A DNA stretch of 64,000 nucleotides, from positions 39,920 through 103,919 of the forward strand of contig JAHQIW010007368.1 of the NCBI GenBank assembly GCA_019055375.1. Direction: 5' to 3'. The DNA is from Parelaphostrongylus tenuis. Lineage: Eukaryota; Nematoda; Chromadorea; Rhabditida; Metastrongylidae. The notes below the pieces were generated by a model. The model was not told the origin of the DNA and did not search any database. It saw nothing but the letters and a program-made list of their open reading frames with translations. Position numbers and translations under genes: made by a program. This document shows positions 1 through 10,200 of the stretch, piece by piece (positions within the stretch are counted from its first letter, which is position 1; every line of letters begins with the position of its first letter).

Positions 1-195
1 GAAAAGGGCAATTTGTAAAATGGTTTCCATAGCTCATTCCGGCCCAGGTTCAGTAAAAGTCGGTCTTTAATTTCATCCAAGTTCCTATAGTCGCAAAGGA
101 CTGACGCCGTAGTCTAGGACGTTCTTCTGTGTGCTTATTCGGTAAAAGATGAGAAATTTTGTGTTTCGATATCGTGCTGAACAATTCATGTTTAC

Positions 196-497
196 TGCAC
201 CCACCGTTTGTGCTGTAACCGTACCAGCTCGACATATTGGGATACGGTAGCGCGTGTTGCATCGCCATTGGATATCTGAAATTTTCTTCATTTCTTTATC
301 TGGCAGTATCAATGGAGATATCAAGTAGCTCTTGAATATCCAATTAGAACAATCAAATAAGTGATTTCAACTAGGTGCACCAACCCAGCTTGTCCATTCG
401 CCGGCATCGGGTAGGCATAATAGGCTGGTGGCATAGGCATCCATGATAGTTCATCGAAAATTGTGCCAGCTGGACAGGCATAGCTACCGCTTTCCAT
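196..497 (-). CDS. N-terminal exons of an unrecognised Pro/Tyr/Met-rich protein, running off the left edge
   Basis: Exon 1 is complement(385..497). It begins MESGSYACPAGTIFDEL and continues with a WMPMPPAYYAYPMP-like stretch. Exon 2 is complement(196..275) and reads YPMAMQHALPYPNMSSWYGY. A GTTGGT donor leaves two bases and the TTTCAG acceptor at 276-277 supplies one, so the exons join in phase through a Gly codon. A CCACAG just upstream of the ATG could be a spliced-leader acceptor. The donor at 195 (GTAAAC) is the likeliest exon 2 end, but others are possible. Composition resembles the disordered N-terminus of a transcription factor, which is only an impression. The remainder lies outside the window. 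Confidence 0.5.
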
Positions 498-2039
498 GCT
501 GACTGTGGACTATGTGGAGTACTAATTGTGAGAAATATATGAGCTATTCAGTATATGAGATGACTAATAATTGAAAGAATTTATAATTGTGAAAAATATA
601 TGAGCTAATTGTTTTCTATAGATACAATTGGTAAGAACATAACATCAGAATAGTAAAGGTGAAAGTCGTAGAATCAGTAGTGTGCCCATGAACACAACCA
701 AGCTTTTTTGAGATTCACTTATATTCAATAGGATTAATAAAGATCAAATTTAAAAGCGTAAGACAGCGAAAGTGACGTCCCGAAGCGGTACTATTTTGCA
801 AAGATGACAATTTCTCAGCACCCGCCCCAACTTGTCCCCAACACCGTGTGGTTCCTACGATATTAGCCATTGGCTCTTTTGCCCACCTGTGAATCCTGTG
901 GGCACGTTACTGAGGGTCCTTGATTTTCAAGGGTTATCATCGAATTTGAGTGCTCCGTGAGGCGATTTCAAATGCCGACTGTTTTTTTTTGTGTTGGAAA
1001 CGGTATAAATCCGCTTTCTCCGAAGAATTTTACATATTTCAGCTTTTGCTCGGAAAATCTCACATTTTTCGCCGTTTCACATCGGCGATAATTTTTGGAA
1101 CATAATAACTTTTCCATTGGTAGATTAGTGACTTGTCGAGGAATCAGTTTCATGGATTTAGAAAAAAAACTTTGCCTCATCATCTTACTACTAAATATGG
1201 TCTTTGTGCATCATGTTTTCAACAACAGGCACGTGTAACGCAGTAGGTAGTGGTGCCCTGTAATACCCACGTCGTCATTGGTTCTATCCACAGCCCTCGA
1301 TTTACGAAAACTTTCAATCCAGCGGTGTCGACAAATCGGGACCAGGCTTTTCCGGGACAACAACACTGGCTAGTTAGAGTGTTAGTAGATAGTACATAGT
1401 ATGCCCAAGAGAATATGACAACTGTATCTTATAGCCTAAGATTTATAGACTCTTGTAGCGAAAATCGGACATTATTGTCTCATCATATGAGTCTTCTAGA
1501 GATCACGTCATTCAAGTATCAAGTCTATGGGAACATTAAAAGATAGTCCTCGTATCTTGAAAACCAATGATTACAGATTGGGGATGCAAAAGAATTAAAT
1601 ACGTCGGTTTTTTTTAACAAAGAATAGACTGATGAGAGGGATTACTTGATCTGAAATTACGTCATAAATACGTGAGAACTGTGCAATAGATTCTTACTAG
1701 ATTATTTCCTGCCAATCATCGTTGACCTTTTGCAACTGTCAACAGCTTATCAATATGACTGTTTCACCTGTAGGTGTGATGTAGGTGCGAATAACTGCCT
1801 ATTGTCATATTCAGTACGTGGTTAGGACATCGATTATTGGTTTTGTGACATCTTTTTTGTGGTCAAAAAGAGTGTACTGTGGTTTGTACATGAAATAATA
1901 TGCCGAGTAAACGAGTAAAGTAAAGTTTCATTAACTTTGCTAGGCAGCTTAATTGCTTCATTTTGCCCCGAAATCTGTGGTCGGTAAATCTGAGAAAACT
2001 CTATGATATCGCGAAATTTTCAAATCTATCGTTGGATGT
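498..2039. other. Intergenic, no supported feature
   Basis: AT-rich DNA between a minus-strand gene start and repeat fragments. A 71-codon minus-strand frame at 968-1183 (contains RCETAKNVRFSEQKLKYVKF) has some coding-like composition, but no acceptor, donor or partner exon supports it. Confidence 0.4.
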
Positions 2040-2180
2040 TTTATTTTATTCTATAAGACTCTTTGTATTTGTTGTACGGATCTCAGCATTTCTCGTTTAA
2101 ATGTCATAGAATGCTGGTTGAGGCAAGTTTTTTTCTTTCAATCGTGGAGGTAGCCGAACCGAAATGTTCCTTAAGGTGTC
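2040..2180 (-). repeat. R2 SINE-like repeat, fragment
   Basis: Matches the body of the R2 family on the minus strand: an 'atgctggttgag' segment followed by a decayed 'gatagcc...gttcc' stretch. The head with the A box is missing. It is more diverged than most copies in the window. Confidence 0.55.
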
Positions 2181-2302
2181 TGTTGATTAGTTGCAAGAGA
2201 GTATTTAAGAATGTGATTTGATCAGCCCCTTGCTTATCACCTTGCTTCCTCATATACAGCTTCACTAATCACAGCGTATCCCTCCTCCGCTGTGTGTACT
2301 TG

Positions 2303-2350
<48 letters not shown>
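2303..2350. repeat. (TA)n microsatellite
   Basis: Uninterrupted AT dinucleotides flanked by degenerate TATACACGTATA-type sequence extending to about 2470. Confidence 0.95.
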
Positions 2351-2351
<1 letters not shown>

Positions 2352-2519
2352 GTATATGTGCATATATAGGCATATTCGTGTACGTACACATATGTAAATG
2401 TATTTTACACAATACGTATATATAAGCATACACGTATTCTTATATTACACACACATGTATACGTATGTGTGATATGTATGTATACATCTATACATAAATT
2501 TTTCATAACACTCTATTTG

Positions 2520-2790
2520 ATCCGGCGTCACAGTGTATTTTTTCTCATTGTGCGGATCCCGGTGCTTCTATCATTCAATACGTTGTTCGTCTTCCTATTG
2601 AACGTCGTAGAATACTGGTTGAGCGAATCTTTTTGCAATTTCAAAGATAGCCTTGCTGTAACGTTCCATAGGGCGTCCTGCTGACTGCCGAAGAGAGTTG
2701 ATGAAGGGGGGTGGGGGAGGGGAGCGGGTTTAGAGCTCGACTACACGCGTGCCGTTACTAACATCACAACCACTCGGCCACTGCGTCCCA
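2520..2790 (-). repeat. R2 tRNA-derived SINE-like repeat
   Basis: Near full-length R2 copy. Read on the minus strand it starts with a GGCCGAGTGGTTGTGATG A-box-like segment near 2785, passes a degenerate B box, and ends in a CACTGTG/GATCC tail near 2525. A guanine-rich tract at 2706-2730 replaces part of the usual sequence. Short reading frames here are repeat-derived. Confidence 0.75.
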
Positions 2791-2799
2791 TACATATAT

Positions 2800-2802
<3 letters not shown>

Positions 2803-2832
<30 letters not shown>
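2803..2832. repeat. (TA)n microsatellite
   Basis: Run of AT dinucleotides adjoining the R2 copy head; short and probably polymorphic. Confidence 0.9.
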
Positions 2833-2835
<3 letters not shown>

Positions 2836-3937
2836 CATATGTGTGTACTTACATATATACTGTAGTGAGTATAAGATGATGTAAACTCTGGCTCAGGTAA
2901 ACTCCCACCGTAGAGATTTTTATTTTCTATATTCCGAACCGTGTCTCATAATAGTATTTGTTAGAATATACTTCTCGTCAGTAATTTTTCTAACTTGAAA
3001 CTATTTGAAAAATAACTCAGTGTTTACTTTGATGAGCAGAAACGAGGTTATCAATATCAATATTTATTGAGTATATCTTCTTTGTTGTTTGAGCCAGTAC
3101 GAAGTTCTTATGAAACAATTTATTCGGCTAAGGTTTTGATGCGTTTTGTCTTCATCAGAGTATAATTTGATATAGAACACACTTCAATATATTAAAGTAT
3201 TCCCCAACGTTCTACCGATGTCACCTTCTTCAATGCCTGGGAAGTGAAATTGACTCTATTTGGTAAAAGGTTTGCTTTTATGCTGAGATCAACACGTAGT
3301 CGTTCCTGGAATCTAATGAGTGACAGTATTGAATGAAGATATTGAGCTGTGCCTTGAAAATGTTGTTCTAATAATGCAGTATTGGTTTTGATCTTAGTAA
3401 TTTACTGCATCTTAACGGGTAGATTAACGAGGAGAAATCTCATGTTTCCTAAATTGCGAAATTCTATGCTATTTCCCGTTAGTGTAATAATTCGGTTCAG
3501 ACATTTTTAGACAATGCGGTTTATAGTCTTAAGATTAGTAGTCAGATCATCGCTCTGTAATACGGTGATAAGTAGATTTTCAAACAGAGTTTGCGATAAG
3601 GCGTTTAGGCTAATGGTTATGCTTTTGTGGTTTTCAATTCTTTCAATTTAATCCAGTTAATGAGATGTAAAAAATTAGCAAATACGAGTGTAGATAGTAT
3701 TGTAGATGTGAACTGATTTGCTCGAAAGTTTTTATCTGTGTTCTTCGTCTTTTTTTTACAGTGAACTCTTTTCTAAAATTATATCTGCTCTGTGAGCCTG
3801 TAAGCATAAATAGTAGTTCTAGTTTCCACACACATGCTATTTGTGACCAGAAATTTACGAGCATATGTAGCTACAATGGTGTAAAACAAAGTTTTCAGGT
3901 CACATTCATTTCATTAGTAAGTCAGTTTTTTCTTTAG
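2833..3937. promoter_or_regulatory. Upstream region of wars-1, no defined motif
   Basis: About 1.1 kb of AT-rich DNA upstream of the first visible wars-1 exon. I see no convincing coding exon. The TTCTTTAG acceptor at 3930-3937 lies 28 bases before the first in-frame ATG, so trans-splicing there is plausible and the true promoter would be further upstream. Confidence 0.35.
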
Positions 3938-4240
3938 TTTATCTGCGGAGTCGGAAGTCACGGAAATGCTGGAAACAGTGATGGTAAACGGTAATCATGT
4001 AAGTCTGCTTCCTGTTCAATCCATGATATGTCGTTTTCTCGCCGATCTAAATACTTATTGTAGAAAGGAGACGAAAACGAGGACCTGGTGACTCCGTGGG
4101 ATGTATCTGCATTGAGTGCAACTGGCGTCGATTACGATAAGCTAATTGGTGCGACATTAATTTGTAGTTCAGGAGTTGTTACAATATATCAAATAATCTA
4201 CATTAATTCTTTATTTTACTGCTGTTTAGCTGTGCTGTGG

Positions 4241-4289
<49 letters not shown>

Positions 4290-7200
4290 ATATATATTAT
4301 ATGCGTATTCATGTGTATATGTGCATATGTATATACACACATGCACGTACACACATATGCTTACATGCAAATGGTGTATATATGTACGTAAATATATACG
4401 CATGTGTATGTATATATATATATATATATGTGCATTTATATATATGCATGTATGCATATATAGTGTACAGAATCCTGAGTGGTATGCAAAACACTCGACT
4501 CGAGGCGGAAGTTTAACTTCGGTTTTACCCGTACCGAGAGCGCTTGCTTCCACTACACCATCGAGGTCACCGCTTTGCTTCCACTCTTTCTTTAATATAA
4601 ACATAGTGCTCTCAACGGCCAACCTATACCGATGATCTGTAATGTAGAAAGAGTGGTAGCACAGCGGTTGTCTCGAAAGTGTAGTAGTGTTTCGCACCTC
4701 CTGTTTGAGTTGAACACGGGTTAAATCGCCGGCGGGGATCGGATGTTTCACATACCACTTTGAATTTTCAGATATATCAAATAAGTCGTTGGTTTTGCAT
4801 GTATTGTATTTCTGTTGTCCTGTTCTCCTGCTTTATTACATTTTCAAAAATTTCAAAGATTGCATACCAATAATCAAATGCGCGGGATCATTTCTTCATA
4901 TTAAAAATTTATTTTAGTGAAGTTTGGTTGCCGTAAAATAGAGTCAGATCTCCTAGAGCGGTTCAAAAATGTAACAGGTCGAGAGCTTCACCCTATGCTT
5001 CGCCGGGGCTTATTTTTCGCCCATAGGTCAGTATCAATGATTGTTTCTTACATTGTTTTAGTGTTTTTTACTTGTTTCCATCGTTAGTGCTAGAAATTTG
5101 GAGCGTTAGGGCAATCATTGATGTGGCTTTTTTCAGAGACTTAAATGTAATTCTGGATCGCGTAGAACAAGGGAAACCATTTTTCCTGTACACTGGTCGC
5201 GGACCTTCTTCAGGAAGTCTCCATCTTGGGCATCTTGTTCCATTTATATTCACGAAATGGCTACAAGATGTCTTTGATGTACCACTCATCATTCAGGTTA
5301 TTCTCACAAATTCTACGCTTAAGTTTTACAAAGTTTTATTTGCGAAATTTCGTAAGAAAAGCGATAGCGATTGCGGTTTTCCTTTTTTCTCACAGTCTGT
5401 GAAAATGGGAGTTTCATTGAGCAGCAAAAGAGTTGCTGTATAGATTGATAAGATGTCATTAGACCGCTTAATGAACGTTCATATAGTCGTCTCCACCTGA
5501 ATAGTTTGTTTCTTCGAATTTTCTGTTTTTTAGAACTGATAGGCTTTTGATCTGTATGAGGTGTTGTTCTTTAGATAACGGATGATGAAAAGTTTCTATG
5601 GAAGGATATCAAAATAGATGAAGTGAAGAAAATAGCTCGAGACAATATGAAGGACATCATTGCAGTCGGTTTCGACCCGGAAAAAAACGTTTATGTTCAA
5701 CAATTTTGACTATATGTGGTAAGATTTGGACGATTTGCGTCAATTTTTTGAAAAGATTTTCCATAATTACATAAAATGTTTGCAACTGCATCTACAACTG
5801 AGAAGAGTGTAGAGCGCAGTGTTCAGAGGTGCCTTGCGAAATAAACATGGTCGATAGTTTGATCCCGCGCTCAAGGTTCACCAAGTCATCCATTGTCTGG
5901 GAATACAGCAGCACTGACCTGATGCCTCGATAGGCCATCGCGAGTCATTGCGTAGGTCAGACGTGCATTCAGTCGCCTTGAACGATTTATGATGATGTCG
6001 AATGCATGGCGCATCCCACAATGGTGATCAATGCCGAAAGCTTACCTTTTTTTTGTGTCCAGCTGATTTCCGTGAGCATGAAGACGGTTTGCCCATCATG
6101 TAGATAGTTGTTATAGGACTAACTTGTTTCATTTTGAAGTTCAATTTGCTGTGTTTCTAAATCTATTCGCCTTTTTTTTCTCATCACACCACCGGTCTAC
6201 TTGCTTGGTTTCGAATAGATTCTCCTATAGTTAAAGTCAAACTTTTCTCAAAGGATGGAACATATCAGTTTGGCTGTTGTTGTATTTGCTTGTGGTATTT
6301 GGAAATACGTTATTTCTTGATTATGTGAATGGATTGTAGAATCTTCTCTATAGCAATGTATTGCTTGGTTATAAGCTCTTCGATGCGACAGCAAATTTGT
6401 GGAAGGGGTTACGGTTGACTGCATCCTTTAAGTGACATTAGAGCAGAGACGATTAAAGTCCTTGTCGTCGCCTGCACAATCTGCTTCGCATTTGGGAAGA
6501 GATTCCGTTGGAACAGTGCTTTGGTGTATATATTGGACAAACCCGCTGACGGTTGGTTGGTGACAGACTTGATACCTTTCATCGCAGATTGAGTGGTAGC
6601 AGAAAGGAAGAAACGGACTCCGTGCTGTGGTAGCATTCGCCCCCACGAGGGTGAAACGCAGGTTGAACTCTTGTCTACATTGCATATTTTTTGTATTTAT
6701 ATTTTATCACTGCCATATGCATATTTTGCCATATCACCCAGCAAGAAGTGCTGCAATTTGCACTACATGTGATGTTGGAGCATGTAAAAGATGTTATAGA
6801 ATTTACAATATCCTACGATCTCGAGCTGACTCAAGGTTGTTATCATCACAGATTTTTGTCGGCTCAAAACACGCAGTTCAAAAAATAATTTTGATTGATT
6901 GAGGCGACGATTGACTGAAAGTCTATCTTTTGAATGTGCCCCAAACCTGTTCTTCTTCCATTAGTTATTCTCCTTCGAAATGTGATAGACGTGACCTAGT
7001 GGTATTCAGTGTGCTGAAGTAAATTATCACTAGTTGATTATTAATTTTCTTTGGGTTTTCGAATTCTTATTCATGATTTCTATTTTCCTCTTCTTAGTCT
7101 CTATGGAACTGAGCTTGTTATCATGTGGCTATATTTCTCGGCCTACGATGTTAAATTCCATAGGAATAACAAATGGTTTCATTTTTTTTTGAGATTGCTA

Positions 7201-10200
7201 TGCTTTGAATTGTTTTTACCTTCTTTCATTCGATTGACGATAAATTTCACCGGAGTAATTGGCACAACGATCATCGGCCCAACTGTGTCAAGTCTCGACG
7301 AGGTGGTAAAAAATTAGTATAGTTAGAAAGAATAGCAAGAAAGCAGTGGCCTCTGTGATGTAGTGGTAGCACGCGCCTCGAGAAACGTAGAACGCTATTC
7401 AATTTTGTCCCAGAGTCGAAGGTTTTGTAAACCACTTACTCTTATATGCAAATCACCATAACAGTTGCTAACATTCTAATAAAAATATTAGTCAATATGA
7501 AGTGATTTGTTACTCTTCATTTTTGCATTCACTGTGTTATACAGTGAAGTTTACAAAAAATTTCATCGCATTGTTTTGTTTTATTTGCAGCCCTCCATTC
7601 TACGAAAATATATGTAAAATATGGAAAGTCGTGACAGGAAATCAAGCGAGAGCAATATTCGGATTGACATCTGACGACAGTATGGGCAAGGTATGCTTAA
7701 AATGTACTAGTGATCCGGATCTTGCGACGAGATTTTGTTCACAATTCTCATTGTTTTCTGGATGGGGTGAGCAGGTCTATGATAAGTAAAACCTTCAGAA
7801 TTGTCGGCAAACGTCTTTATTTTATCTAACATCATCCGTTATCACAGTTTACTGTGTGAACACCAGCACTTATTGCATTCGATTTGTTTCATTGCCTTCG
7901 TGGTTTGTCTACAGGGTCTCCGAGTATTTCTTGTTATGCTTGAGCTCCTATTTGAGGATTTCGTTTTTTTCACGAATCGTATAATGCTGGTTAATGCGTT
8001 TTCTTGCGATCTTGAAGATAGCCAAACTAAGGCGTTCTCACGTGATTGCCGGAGACTGTCGAACCAGCTAACGTGTGTTTGATAATGGCCCTTCATCAAC
8101 CACTCAAACCATTGTTTTTTTATATGTTCTGAAACCTTATGTTTTTTCCTTAACTGTTCATTAGCATTCGTTTTAGGCAGCATTCCCTGCAATTGAAGCA
8201 GCACCATGCTTTCCGTCATCGTTTCCGCATATTTTCGGAAACAAGACAGATATTCCATGTCTTATTCCATGTGCTATTGATCAAGTACGCTACAGATCTA
8301 TTCTAATGCAATGAATTTTACTTGTATTGTGGTCACTGAATCGGCACAAGGTTAAAAAAGTCGCTTGTCACAGAGTTGCTGATAACTCAAATTGGCTTAA
8401 ACTCAATTTTGTTTAGTAAGTAACCAGGAAATGTTCAAGTGAACCAGATTTATTTACTTAGGATCCATACTTTCGAATGACTCGGGACGTAGCACCACGT
8501 CTTAAATTTTCTAAGCCATGTCAGATCTATTCGACATTTATTCCAGCTTTACAGGTACATTTTATTCTAAGAGATAGTTATGTGCTTTACTTCTGCCCAC
8601 CAACTCTTATTGCTTTACTGCTTTAGGGTGCGCAAACAAAAATGGCTGCCAGCGATACAACTACATGTATTTATCTTTCTGATACTCCAAAACAGATCAA
8701 GAACAAGGTATGGTTGACTTTTTCGTTTTGATGTTGTTAAAAAATCATAGCTACAATTTATATAAGTGCTATATAAGCTTGGCTATTCCAACTGAGTCTC
8801 AGTTGAAAGCAGACAAAAGTCGCATAAGAATTCCACCGTTTTATAAGCAAAATAATTATTTGAATAAGTATACCCAATATGTGGAGTACTGTGCAAAAAC
8901 GTTTGCGTCAGTCGGGATTCGAACCCAGATCTCATCTTTCCGGGAGCGTATGCTAACCGTCGCACTACCGACGCTCGTTTTACACAGCACTCTTATTTAC
9001 GCTATAACGCTTCAAGTTGCAAGTGGCAGTCAAAATAGAAAGAATTATGTGAATAAGTTTTTTTAGATTAACAAATATGCGTTTTCTGGTGGTCAAGCAT
9101 CAGTGGAAGAGCACCGTTTACGCGGAGGAAATTGTGATGTGGACATCAGTTATCAGTTCCTTCGGTACTTTCTCGATAGTGATGAGCGTCTTAAAGAGAT
9201 TCGAAAGGTACTTTTTTTTTCTAGTGCATTATTCTGTTGCTTCTGAATTCTCATATATCAATAAATATCCAAACAAACCATCTTCGTCGAACTACAGTAA
9301 GGATAATGGTAACACAGTGTCGACAATGTGACACCCGTAGCGAGCAGCTTTTTGTTGCTGGCTTTTTTTTATGTAAAAGGGTTGCTTTTCTGAAGTTTTT
9401 GGTATCGCTTGTAGCCTAATGTTAGGTATAGAAATTCTACGGCGTGAGTCGTCCGTGAAATGATATCTCTTTAATGATTTCCTTCCTGATTATACACAAA
9501 ATCTCGTTACGTCTGAGATTATCTCGTAGACAGAGACACATCTGCTAAAGAGAATGTGTAGCACAGAAAATAAGGGCGATGAAAAGGTGCAAAACTGCTC
9601 TTAATTTTACACTGAATTCGGCACTTGGAAATTTTTTTGCTATGATAAAATAGTAAAACATCGAGAGACTTGCTCAAAGTAATTTGTCCGCAGTGTGCGA
9701 ATTCATCAGTTCTTTTCTATACTTTTTTTATACTTCAAGTCGATTTTTACAACTTTTGTTCTAGAGTCGTGTTTTGAACTTTGCAATGATTGCGCTGAAT
9801 TTTTATGCTATGGCCCAATGTCCCAGATTTAGAATTTTGGACCATATGTGATAATACACAATAATGTGGTATTAATTTCTAAAAAGTGATAACACAAACG
9901 AGGGGTGTCTAAGAAGGAATCTATGTTGTTGAGATTCAGGTTTTCGATTATGTTTTCGTTGAGATATGTGTACAATTATAAAGATCGAGTTTATAAAGGC
10001 GTTTTTAGCAGCAATCGTGTTTTTGAGAAATTTTCCTCTAAAGCTATTTATTAAGGTGTGCTCGAAAAAGTGGTACACGGTTGCATGGTTAGTGAGCGGT
10101 CCGATAACAAAACTTGTGAAGCTTTTACAGTGCTGATTATGCGTACTTATACGGTAGAGGGCGACAAATTTTTGAGCCGCTCTCATTCGCTGGACAGGAA

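Noticed and set aside
4237..4751. Long frames on both strands rich in Tyr/Ile/Cys or His/Thr
   Set aside because: They translate a TA/TG microsatellite and tRNA-like repeats inside a wars-1 intron.
8880..9003. Possible tRNA gene (good B box)
   Set aside because: No acceptor stem or full cloverleaf, and the same piece recurs in R3 foldbacks; treated as a tRNA-derived repeat. The same applies to 46.3, 47.6 and all R1/R2 heads.
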